7,374 nucleotides of DNA, from NCBI GenBank assembly GCA_022704645.1, contig JAKJGA010000082.1, positions 1 through 7,374 on the forward strand, given 5' to 3'. The notes under the pieces were generated by a model that was not told the DNA's origin, searched no databases, and was given only the letters and a program-made list of their open reading frames with translations. Position numbers and translations under genes: made by a program. Within the stretch, counting starts at the first letter, position 1, and the number at the start of each line of letters is the position of its first letter. Positions 1 to 6,529 of this stretch are shown here, piece after piece. Origin of the DNA: Spirochaetota bacterium (GTDB lineage: Bacteria; Spirochaetota; UBA4802; JAFGJZ01).

Positions 1-69
1 TGTGTAGATGAAGCTACAATCACAAAAGGTATCGAGCGCCTTGCCGGCGCGATCAAGTCGGTGATGTAA
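1..69 (+). CDS. C-terminal end of an upstream gene, possibly a PLP-dependent aminotransferase (5' partial)
   Basis: Frame 1 is open from the first base to a TAA at 67-69 and gives 22 residues ending in GIERLAGAIKSVM. A short amphipathic helix of the type 'eGi.rLa.ai' is common at the very C terminus of class I/II PLP-dependent aminotransferases. That resemblance is the only basis for the tentative name; 22 residues cannot prove a family. The stop codon directly abuts the ATG of mazG with no spacer, so the two genes are very probably cotranscribed and may be translationally coupled. The rest of the gene lies outside the window. Confidence 0.5.
   Translation, partial: CVDEATITKGIERLAGAIKSVM
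60..65 (+). promoter_or_regulatory. Ribosome binding site of mazG
   Basis: GGTGAT lies 4 bases before the ATG at 70, inside the last codons of the upstream gene. It matches the 3' half of the full anti-16S complement (AAGGAGGTGATC). It supports ATG 70 as the start and implies that initiation at mazG depends on ribosomes finishing the upstream gene. Confidence 0.5.
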
Positions 70-840
70 ATGAATGAATCGCGTAAACTTTATAAGCTTG
101 CAGAAACCGCGGCTGTACTCCGCGCCGAGAACGGTTGTCCCTGGGACAGGGAACAGACGCATGAGACTCTTAAAAAGTATCTTATAGAAGAAACTTATGA
201 AGTCATAGATGCTATTGATTCGAAGGATGATGAAAAGATAAAGGAGGAACTCGGAGATCTTCTTTATCAGGTTTATGCACACAGCGAAATAGCGCGCGAA
301 CAGAAACGTTTTGATATAGATGATGTTGCTGACGGAATTAATGTAAAGCTGATCCGCCGTCATCCTCATGTGTTTTCGGTTAAGGATGAAATAACATCGG
401 ATGAAGTTTTAACCCGATGGGAAAAAATAAAAAAGACAGAAAAGAAAAAGGGCGAATCCGCGATTGACGGAGTTCCCAAATCTCTGCCGGCTCTTTTGAA
501 GGCATACCGCACTCAGGAAAAAACATCCCGGATCGGATTCGATTGGGATAATGTTGAAGATGTTGAAGAAAAGCTCGATGAAGAAATAGCCGAATTTAAA
601 GAAGCAATTAAATCTGATGATAAGGCTAAGATCAAAGATGAGTTCGGCGATATTCTTTTTACTCTTGTGAATATATCGCGTTTTCTGGACATTGATCCCG
701 AGGAAGCGCTTCTTCATTCAACAGAAAAATTTTCTAAACGATTCAGGCTTGTTGAAAAAGAAGCCGCAGAAATTGGAAAAAAAATCTCAGATATGACGCT
801 CGCTGAAATGAATTCTTTGTGGGAAAAAGCAAAGCTCTGA
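70..840 (+). CDS. mazG: MazG nucleoside triphosphate pyrophosphohydrolase
   Basis: This 256-residue protein has the full two-domain MazG architecture and a typical family length. MazG hydrolyses canonical and damaged NTPs/dNTPs to the monophosphate plus pyrophosphate in the cytoplasm, and so cleans the nucleotide pool. The N-terminal domain has the hallmark CPWDREQTH at 23-31, then EETYEVID at 40-47 and EELGDLL at 59-65; these acidic residues form the Mg-binding EExxE...ExxD set. IRRHPHVF (95-102) and WEKIKK (117-122) are further family signatures. The C-terminal repeat carries GFDWDNVEDVEEKLDEE (156-172) and DEFGDILF (190-197), so both domains keep their acidic metal ligands. The gene follows the upstream stop codon with no gap and ends only 3 bases from the convergent YjbQ-family gene, with no terminator visible between them. 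Confidence 0.96.
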   Translation: MNESRKLYKLAETAAVLRAENGCPWDREQTHETLKKYLIEETYEVIDAIDSKDDEKIKEELGDLLYQVYAHSEIAREQKRFDIDDVADGINVKLIRRHPHVFSVKDEITSDEVLTRWEKIKKTEKKKGESAIDGVPKSLPALLKAYRTQEKTSRIGFDWDNVEDVEEKLDEEIAEFKEAIKSDDKAKIKDEFGDILFTLVNISRFLDIDPEEALLHSTEKFSKRFRLVEKEAAEIGKKISDMTLAEMNSLWEKAKL

Positions 841-843
841 AGG

Positions 844-1242
844 CTAAGAACTTTTCAGCATTTTAACGAACACTTTTCTTTTCCTTGGACCGTCAAATTC
901 GCAGAAATAAATTCCCTGCCATGTTCCGAGAATAAGTCTTCCGTTTTCAACAATTACAGTTTCCGATACCCCGACAAGAGACGATTTTATATGAGCGGGG
1001 GAATTTCCTTCGGAATGATCATATCTGACGTCCTCAATTCCGACTGAAGCGAGTCCTTTTATCATGTCGCTTTTTACATCCGGATCGGCGTTTTCATTTA
1101 TGGTTACAGCCCCGGTTGTGTGCGGTGTGAATATTACACAGATTCCGTCATGAAAATTTTCTTCATCTATGCATTTCGCAACAGCTCTTGTTATATCAAT
1201 TAGTTCTTCTTTCCGGTTAGTCGAAACTGAGATTTCCTTCAT
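844..1242 (-). CDS. yjbQ: YjbQ/UPF0047 family protein (secondary thiamine-phosphate synthase-like)
   Basis: The 132-residue length is normal for this family of small trimeric beta-rich proteins. Conserved signatures are all present: FTPHTTGAVTINENAD around H41, EGNSPAHIKSSLVG at 78-91 with H84, and LGTWQGIYFCEFDGPR at 105-120. H41, H84 and the E78-G79-N80 stretch match the conserved pocket residues of the family. Some members have weak thiamine-phosphate synthase activity in genetic complementation, but the true physiological role is unsettled, so the name should be read as a family label. The ATG overlaps the stop of the upstream DHH gene by 4 bases (ATGA), and a good Shine-Dalgarno sits inside that gene's end, so the two proteins are translationally coupled and probably needed together. 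Confidence 0.95.
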   Translation of the reverse strand: MKEISVSTNRKEELIDITRAVAKCIDEENFHDGICVIFTPHTTGAVTINENADPDVKSDMIKGLASVGIEDVRYDHSEGNSPAHIKSSLVGVSETVIVENGRLILGTWQGIYFCEFDGPRKRKVFVKMLKSS

Positions 1243-2351
1243 TGATTGATATCCTTCTGGTGAAATATCGATTTAATACGGCTGAAGCGATTTCCAATAC
1301 GGGAGAATATGTCGGTTACAGCTAGATATTTTATTGTATCTCTTCCGTGTTTGATGTGTGATACCGTAACGCTTCTGACAAAGTTCCAGAGAAATTCTTC
1401 ATCTGCATATTTTGAAAAATAATCAAGATCTACCTGATATGCTCCTTTATATTTACGGGCGCCACCGTTAGGCGTAATCTCGTGAATAAAATGGTTAAGA
1501 TCGAGCATAATTAGTTTTGTTCTGAGAGATGCATCAATAAACTTCGAGCCGTCTTTTTTTCTTATAATTGCAAAGACCACAGAAGTTGAGAAATCATTGT
1601 TGTTCAGAAGATAGTCTGCGGTTATTGCGATGGCGTCGCGGTTTTCTTCATCGATGTAGCCGACACCTGCAATTATCCAGTTTTTGTAAACTATGTTTGA
1701 GCGTATTGCTTTTTGAATAATGGTCATTGTTTCGCCGGAATAAGGCAGGGCTACCAGGCTTTCTATGAGCTTTATGTCGGAAAACGCGCTGATGTATTCG
1801 AGTGCGTCCGAGTCGATTGAAGTCGCGTGGGAAAGCATGTCTGTGTCGGTTAATATGCCGTAGTAAAGCGATGTTGCTATTCTGCGCATGTATTCGCGGT
1901 CAATATTGAGATTCATCTCACGGTAGATAAGGGCGATCAGGGACGAAAGAGAATTTATACTTTCTTCGGTAAACGAAAATTCGGCATCAACGGAATCATC
2001 AGATTTTGCGTGATGATCGAGATGTACCGCGCATACGAGTTGGCCGACTTCGCGTACATAATTTGACGGATGATCCAGAACTGCGTAGGCGTCATATTTG
2101 TCAATGTCCGGAAGGCTCTGCCGGAACTGAACGGGAATGGATAGAGATGAAACAATCATTTTATTTTGATTAAGAGAAAGTTCCATAAGAGCGATTATTT
2201 CGCTTTTTACGCCCAGAGAAGAGCAAATAGCCTGAAATGCAAAAGAAGATCCTATCGCATCCGGGTCGGGAGAGCCTTTGATGAAGATCAGAATGCTTTT
2301 GTGTTTTTTTATTGCCTTAATGAGACCGTTTGTAAGATTTGCTATATTCAT
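1239..2351 (-). CDS. DHH/DHHA1-family phosphoesterase with altered motif I
   Basis: From the ATG at 2351 the protein has 370 residues. Reading can be extended to a TTG at 2387 (12 more residues), but the ATG is preferred because the DHH domain starts right after it; neither start has a clear Shine-Dalgarno. DHH proteins are Mn-dependent phosphoesterases acting on oligonucleotides, pAp or cyclic dinucleotides; the substrate here cannot be told. Motif I is KGSPDPDAIGS (25-35), motif II contains D93 (VLDHPS), motif III is LDHHAKS with D112-H113-H114, and motif IV is GILTDTD with D169. A DHHA1-like C-terminal domain shows SLRTK (275-279) and NGGARKYKGAYQ (295-306). The residue usually His in motif I is Lys25, and the DHHA1 GGH is GGA. 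No membrane segment, GGDEF or PAS domain is present, unlike GdpP. It is the first gene of an operon with the YjbQ-family gene. Confidence 0.87.
   Translation of the reverse strand: MNIANLTNGLIKAIKKHKSILIFIKGSPDPDAIGSSFAFQAICSSLGVKSEIIALMELSLNQNKMIVSSLSIPVQFRQSLPDIDKYDAYAVLDHPSNYVREVGQLVCAVHLDHHAKSDDSVDAEFSFTEESINSLSSLIALIYREMNLNIDREYMRRIATSLYYGILTDTDMLSHATSIDSDALEYISAFSDIKLIESLVALPYSGETMTIIQKAIRSNIVYKNWIIAGVGYIDEENRDAIAITADYLLNNNDFSTSVVFAIIRKKDGSKFIDASLRTKLIMLDLNHFIHEITPNGGARKYKGAYQVDLDYFSKYADEEFLWNFVRSVTVSHIKHGRDTIKYLAVTDIFSRIGNRFSRIKSIFHQKDINQ
1252..1258 (-). promoter_or_regulatory. Ribosome binding site of the yjbQ-family gene
   Basis: Read on the minus strand this is AGAAGGA, 9 bases before the ATG at 1242 and within the last codons of the DHH gene. 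It fixes the start of the YjbQ-family protein at the ATGA overlap. Confidence 0.75.
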
Positions 2352-2361
2352 TTTATTTCTG

Positions 2362-2371
2362 CTGTTAACAG
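2362..2371. repeat. Perfect 10-base palindrome in the divergent intergenic region
   Basis: CTGTTAACAG reads the same on both strands. It lies between the divergent DHH and glycosyltransferase genes and overlaps the candidate -10 of the DHH operon, where a repressor dimer could bind. A 10-base palindrome in a 68-base gap is expected by chance in several percent of cases, so operator function is speculative. Confidence 0.3.
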
Positions 2372-2395
2372 AACATAAGATGTGCAAATTGTCAA
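2367..2395 (-). promoter_or_regulatory. Possible sigma-70-like promoter of the DHH-yjbQ operon
   Basis: On the minus strand a perfect -35 TTGACA occupies 2395-2390. A 17-base spacer leads to a poor -10, TCTGTT, at 2372-2367 (3 of 6 matches). Transcription would begin near 2360, leaving a very short leader before the ATG at 2351, which fits the absence of a Shine-Dalgarno. The -35 is convincing and the -10 is weak, so this is only a candidate. Confidence 0.3.
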
Positions 2396-2408
2396 TTCTA
2401 TTACCTTC

Positions 2409-2413
2409 GAGGA
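2409..2413 (+). promoter_or_regulatory. Ribosome binding site of the glycosyltransferase-like gene
   Basis: GAGGA is placed 6 bases before the ATG at 2420. This is the clearest Shine-Dalgarno of the plus-strand block and fixes that start over the ATG at 2416, which is in another frame. Confidence 0.7.
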
Positions 2414-2419
2414 AAATGC

Positions 2420-3100
2420 ATGAAGAGACTTCTGGTTCTTCCGTTTTATGAAAAAGAAAATATAATTTCGCAAAAGCTCGACGAAATTGAGCTTATGAAT
2501 CTGGATGCTGATATTCTTTTTATTGATGACGGATCATCGGATTCTACCGCTTCAAAAATTAAAACCGGCGGAAGAATATATCTTATTTCCCATGAAGTAT
2601 CTCTCGGTTACGGCGGTTGTTTTCAGAGCGCAATTAGTTTTGCCGAAAATAATTATGATGAAATTATTTTTTCTGATTTGTCTCATCCGAAATTCTGCAC
2701 TGCTGCCGAAAAAATAATTTCGCTTTTAACTGAATCGCAATTTGTAAGTTTAAGCAGAATAAGAAAAAATGAAGAAGACAGAGAGTATGCTGTGTTTAAA
2801 CTTTCAAATTCTGTAACTGCAAAACTCAACAGCTCGGCAGATATTGATATTGCAGATCCTTTTTCACCTTTTAAGGGATTTAAAACTGAAATTTTAAGTA
2901 ACATGATTCTTGAAGAATTTGATGAATCTTTACTCCTTCAGCTTTGGATTCAGTCGGCACATTTTAAAATCGCCTTCAGAGAAGAGTATTTTGATGAAAT
3001 TGCCTGCCAGACTCTAACTGATGCTGAACAGCTTGAGAACGATCTGGAGCATTATATCGCGTTTATAGAAGGTGAAATTCTTTTATACCCTCCCGAATAA
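2420..3100 (+). CDS. Small glycosyltransferase family 2-like protein lacking a standard DxD
   Basis: This 226-residue protein begins with a GT-A nucleotide-sugar binding half: LLVLPFYEKENI (4-15) followed by ILFIDDGSSDST (32-43), the classic family-2 'vvDDgS.D.T' signature. GYGGCFQSAI (63-72) corresponds to the 'G.g.A...G' helix. The next strand, EIIFSDLSHP (81-90), sits where family-2 enzymes carry the metal-binding DxD/DAD; here only one acidic residue remains. DPFSPFKGFKTEIL resembles the 'D..sGfr' acceptor-side segment of polyprenyl-phosphate mannosyl/glucosyl transferases. There is no transmembrane segment, so the protein looks soluble or peripheral. It could be a real transferase with a relaxed metal site or an inactive relative; donor and acceptor are unknown. 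It is the first gene of a plus-strand block leading into the helicase gene. Confidence 0.75.
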   Translation: MKRLLVLPFYEKENIISQKLDEIELMNLDADILFIDDGSSDSTASKIKTGGRIYLISHEVSLGYGGCFQSAISFAENNYDEIIFSDLSHPKFCTAAEKIISLLTESQFVSLSRIRKNEEDREYAVFKLSNSVTAKLNSSADIDIADPFSPFKGFKTEILSNMILEEFDESLLLQLWIQSAHFKIAFREEYFDEIACQTLTDAEQLENDLEHYIAFIEGEILLYPPE

Positions 3101-3104
3101 GTGG

Positions 3105-3132
3105 TTGACAGCTCAGTTTCCGTTCTTATTTT
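3105..3132 (+). promoter_or_regulatory. Possible promoter immediately upstream of the XPB helicase gene
   Basis: A perfect -35 TTGACA (3105-3110) is followed after 16 bases by TATTTT (3127-3132), a 4-of-6 match to the -10 consensus. Transcription would start about 5-8 bases after the -10, almost at the ATG at 3144. The resulting message would be leaderless or nearly so, which fits the lack of a Shine-Dalgarno before that ATG. It lies in the 43-base gap after the glycosyltransferase stop. Confidence 0.35.
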
Positions 3133-3143
3133 TCGCATTAGAT

Positions 3144-4832
3144 ATGGAAAAAACGTCAAAACCCGCAATCGTACAAAGTGACAACACTATACTTCTTGAA
3201 GTAAATAATGCAGATTATGAACAGGCCAGAGATGCGATATCTCCTTTCGCTGAGCTTGAGAAATCACCGGAGCATATTCATACGTACCGAATAACTGCTC
3301 TTTCTCTATGGAATGCCGCAAGCATCGGTCATACCAGAAATGAAATAATCGATACACTCCGTAAATATTCGCGCTATGAAGTTCCTCAGACCGTTGTGGC
3401 TTCTGTCACGGAACAAATGATGCGTTATGGTCTTCTATATCTTGAAAAAGAAGGCGATAAACTGATATTGAAATCAAAAGATTCCATGATTCTTGAAGAA
3501 ATATCGCATAATAAACGTATAGATCAGTTTGTTGATTCATATGCCGGAAAAAATGCGATTTATGTAAAACCTGAACTTCGCGGTCATTTGAAGCAGGCTT
3601 TGATAAAAATCGGTTTTCCTGTAGAAGATTTGGCTGGATATGAAAACGGAGATCCGCTTGAAATAGGAAAGAGGGACGTAGCTCTTTCCGGTAGAGATTT
3701 TAATATGAGAGATTATCAGGAAAGTGCCGTTAATGCATTTTACTGTTCCGGAACACAGCAGGGCGGAAGCGGTGTAATTGTTCTCCCGTGCGGATCAGGA
3801 AAGACTATAGTCGGAATCGGTGCGATAACGCGCATGCAGACAGAAACTCTGATTCTCGTGACTAATACAGTTGCACTTCGTCAGTGGCGTGATGAAATTA
3901 TCGACAAGACTACGATATCTCCTGAGCAGATTGGTGAATTTTCGGGTGATAAAAAAGAGATCAAACCTATCACGATAGCGACTTATAATATTCTTACATA
4001 CAGAAAGAAAAAGGAAACAGGGTTTACCCATTTCGGCATTTTCGGTTCCAAGAACTGGGGACTCATTATATATGATGAAGTTCATCTTCTGCCTGCACCT
4101 GTTTTCAGAATGACTTCAGAAATTCAGTCGAAGCGACGTCTCGGACTTACCGCTACTCTTGTACGTGAAGACGGGATGGAGACGGATGTTTTCTCGCTGA
4201 TCGGTCCTAAAAAGTTTGATATTCCGTGGAAGATTCTTGAGAAAACAAAATGGATTGCAAAGGCGGAGTGTATTGAAATCAGAATAACTCTTCCCGACAG
4301 CACAAGGTATATGTATTCTGTTGCCAAGGAAAGAGAGAAATTCCGTATCGCATCAGAGAATGATAAGAAAACGGATATAGTATATAAACTTCTTCAGCAT
4401 CATTCAAATTCGAGCGTTTTGATTATTGGTCAGTATATTTCCCAGCTTACGGAGATGGCTAGAAAGTTTAAGCTTCCGTTGATTACGGGAAGCACTCCGA
4501 CTCCGGAAAGAGAACAGCTTTATGCCCGTTTCAGATCGGGCGAAATTAAAGCTTTGATCGTTTCAAAAGTAGCTAATTTTTCAATCGATCTTCCCGACGC
4601 GAATGTAGCCATTCAGATTTCCGGAACATTCGGTTCAAGACAGGAAGAAGCCCAGCGCCTTGGACGTGTTTTGCGTCCGAAGAAAGACGAGAATATTGCG
4701 CATTTCTATACGGTTATAACTACCCAGAGCGCCGAAGAAAAATTTGCTCACAACAGGCAGCTTTTTCTGACAGAGCAGGGATATTCCTATACGATAATGA
4801 ATGAAGAAATGTTTGATGCGAAATATTCATAA
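3144..4832 (+). CDS. xpb: XPB/ERCC3-type superfamily 2 DNA helicase
   Basis: From the ATG at 3144 the protein has 562 residues. A GTG at 3072 would add 24 residues overlapping the preceding gene, but its AGAAGG runs into the GTG with no spacing, and the conserved N-terminal domain begins after the ATG. XPB enzymes are ATP-driven DNA translocases with 3'-5' polarity that open duplexes in repair or transcription contexts. Residues 10-115 match the XPB/Ssl2 N-terminal helicase-associated domain. Motif I is CGSGKT with K220, motif II DEVH at 311-314, motif III TAT at 336-338, followed at once by R341-E342-D343, the RED motif diagnostic of XPB. Motif VI is QRLGRVLR (504-511). All ATPase residues are intact. 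No Bax1-like nuclease, the usual archaeal partner, is encoded next to it. The radical SAM gene follows after 68 bases without a clear terminator, so cotranscription is possible. Confidence 0.95.
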   Translation: MEKTSKPAIVQSDNTILLEVNNADYEQARDAISPFAELEKSPEHIHTYRITALSLWNAASIGHTRNEIIDTLRKYSRYEVPQTVVASVTEQMMRYGLLYLEKEGDKLILKSKDSMILEEISHNKRIDQFVDSYAGKNAIYVKPELRGHLKQALIKIGFPVEDLAGYENGDPLEIGKRDVALSGRDFNMRDYQESAVNAFYCSGTQQGGSGVIVLPCGSGKTIVGIGAITRMQTETLILVTNTVALRQWRDEIIDKTTISPEQIGEFSGDKKEIKPITIATYNILTYRKKKETGFTHFGIFGSKNWGLIIYDEVHLLPAPVFRMTSEIQSKRRLGLTATLVREDGMETDVFSLIGPKKFDIPWKILEKTKWIAKAECIEIRITLPDSTRYMYSVAKEREKFRIASENDKKTDIVYKLLQHHSNSSVLIIGQYISQLTEMARKFKLPLITGSTPTPEREQLYARFRSGEIKALIVSKVANFSIDLPDANVAIQISGTFGSRQEEAQRLGRVLRPKKDENIAHFYTVITTQSAEEKFAHNRQLFLTEQGYSYTIMNEEMFDAKYS

Positions 4833-4900
4833 ACTTGTCATGTTATTGTTTTCCAAAATTATCACCGGCATTTGTTCTATGACGGATAAGCGTTGAATTA

Positions 4901-6529
4901 ATGAAAGTTATGTTCCTGGCTTTAAATGCCAGATACTATCACTCAAATCTGGCTTTTCGCTATCTCAGACAATACTTAAAAAAAACTAATGCTGATGTTG
5001 TTCTTGAAGAACTCACCATAAGCACTCCTTTGCGTGAAATTGTAAAATGTATTTATGATCATTCTCCGGATGCTCTTTTTATTTCGGTATATATTTGGAA
5101 TTCCCTTGCGGTAAAAATGCTGCTTCGCGAAGTTGAATCTTTGATGAAATGCAGAATTTATCTCGGCGGACCGGAAGTGAGTTTCAACGCCGAAGAATGG
5201 ATCGGTAATTTTCCGGAGATAACAGTGATTGCTCATGCCGGAGAAGAATCCGTCAGAAAAATTATTGATTCAAAATGTATGAATGAAGAGAAAATAATTT
5301 CTGAGCCGAATCCGCCTTTTGATGAGATTCCGTTTCCGTATACGGAAGAAGAACTTTCATCGGCAGAAAATAAAATATTATATTATGAGTCGTCGCGCGG
5401 ATGTGCTTTCTCGTGTTCATATTGTCTTTCTTCATCCTATTCATGTAAAATTGATCTAAGAAATACTGAACGGGTTAAAGAGGAATTATCTATTCTGTCA
5501 AAAAGCGGTTGTGCGGTAGTCAAATTCGTTGACCGGACATTTAATTATGATAATAAAAGAGCGATAGAGATAATTCGTCATATCTCGCATCTAAAAACTG
5601 ATACTGTATTTCATCTTGAACTTCATCCCGAATTTATCAGCAATGAGTTTATTGAAGTTCTCAAAGATGTTCCATCCGGAAGGCTCAGGTTTGAGATAGG
5701 GTTTCAAAGCGCCAATCCCGAAACTCTTAGAGCTGTTAACAGATATCAAAACGCGGAAAATTCAGCTGCCAGCATCAGGCGCATTTCTGAGTTGAAAAGG
5801 TTTCATGTTCACGCCGATTTAATTGCAGGGCTTCCGCATGAAGATTATAAATCGTTCAGGAAAACATTTAATCTTCTAGCGTCTGCCGGGCCCGATAATA
5901 TTCAGCTTGGTTTTCTTAAAATCCTTCCGGGCACAAAAATTGAATCACAAAAAAACATTTTCGGGATAAAGCATTTTTGTACTCCTCCATACGAAGTAAT
6001 TGAGACGAATGATATATCATTCGCTGAATTGTCCAAGCTTCACGAGATTGATTCAATACTTGATTCTGTTTATAATTCATCGAATTTCCGGGAAACTATT
6101 CAATATCTTTCTTCTAAAGAAACGCTTTTTGATTTACTGGAATCATTGTTGAGCTATGCCGTTGAATCCGGTTTTGACATTAAGACTAAGAATTGGAAGG
6201 ATGTTTCTTCCTTTTTGCTGAATTATTGCCGTCATAAATTATCAGATGTTCAGCTTCTTTCTGATTATCTTTGTTATGATTTTGTGACATCGAAAATGCC
6301 GGGTGCGTATCCTTTGTTTTTATTTCCGGAATACGAATCATTCAAGCATAAATGTCTGGGGATTCTGAAATTGAATTCTGATAGTCAGTCCTGTCTAAAA
6401 GGAATTGCTCCCAAAGAATATTCGAAGTTTCTGTTTTTTTCTCCGAGAAGCATGCATTTTCCTGAAAATCTTTGCAGACAGAACGAAATTATTGCACTTT
6501 ATAAAGACAGGTTGTTTAATTTCGTTTAA
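4901..6529 (+). CDS. B12-binding-domain radical SAM protein with DUF4080-like C terminus
   Basis: The protein has 542 residues. Residues 1-120 form a Rossmann-like cobalamin-binding-type domain (MKVMFLALNARYYHSNLAFRYLR, split here by the reader as an N-terminal strand and helix; DALFISVYIWN; RIYLGGPEVSF). It lacks the DxHxxG His-on motif, as many class B radical SAM enzymes do. The radical SAM core has C168-x3-C172-x2-C175 in SRGCAFSCSYCLSS, which binds the 4Fe-4S cluster and SAM; IGFQSANPETLRAVNR and DLIAGLPHED are typical later core motifs. The C-terminal part fits the uncharacterised DUF4080 extension and has five cysteines (443, 458, 485, 498, 525). The substrate is unknown; methylation or another radical modification is plausible from the family. 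The first in-frame ATG after a stop at 4880 is used; the Shine-Dalgarno is weak (GGA 14 bases upstream). Its stop overlaps that of the convergent Hpt gene. Confidence 0.9.
   Translation: MKVMFLALNARYYHSNLAFRYLRQYLKKTNADVVLEELTISTPLREIVKCIYDHSPDALFISVYIWNSLAVKMLLREVESLMKCRIYLGGPEVSFNAEEWIGNFPEITVIAHAGEESVRKIIDSKCMNEEKIISEPNPPFDEIPFPYTEEELSSAENKILYYESSRGCAFSCSYCLSSSYSCKIDLRNTERVKEELSILSKSGCAVVKFVDRTFNYDNKRAIEIIRHISHLKTDTVFHLELHPEFISNEFIEVLKDVPSGRLRFEIGFQSANPETLRAVNRYQNAENSAASIRRISELKRFHVHADLIAGLPHEDYKSFRKTFNLLASAGPDNIQLGFLKILPGTKIESQKNIFGIKHFCTPPYEVIETNDISFAELSKLHEIDSILDSVYNSSNFRETIQYLSSKETLFDLLESLLSYAVESGFDIKTKNWKDVSSFLLNYCRHKLSDVQLLSDYLCYDFVTSKMPGAYPLFLFPEYESFKHKCLGILKLNSDSQSCLKGIAPKEYSKFLFFSPRSMHFPENLCRQNEIIALYKDRLFNFV

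Noticed and set aside
409..717. 102-codon reading frame on the minus strand inside mazG
   Set aside because: It lies wholly antisense to a clear two-domain MazG, and its Phe/Ile-rich translation is what the reverse of Lys/Glu/Asp-rich codons gives. No recognisable motif.
2166..2378. 70-codon plus-strand frame opposite the start of the DHH gene
   Set aside because: Antisense to the conserved motif I region; composition is typical of a shadow frame.
2385..2387. TTG start adding 12 residues to the DHH protein
   Set aside because: No Shine-Dalgarno at a useful distance, the extension has no domain similarity, and it lies downstream of the -35 where the promoter spacer would be.
2420..4832. A new defence system formed by the glycosyltransferase, helicase and radical SAM genes
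   Set aside because: No nuclease, sensor or toxin-like partner is present, the genes are not tightly overlapping, and each belongs to a widespread family. Nothing in the sequence supports a defence role.
4833..4900. Terminator or strong promoter between the helicase and radical SAM genes
   Set aside because: TTGTCA at 4835-4840 is a fair -35, but no -10 sits at 16-18 bases; only 5-base complementary pieces (GTCAT/ATGAC) are present and no U-run follows.
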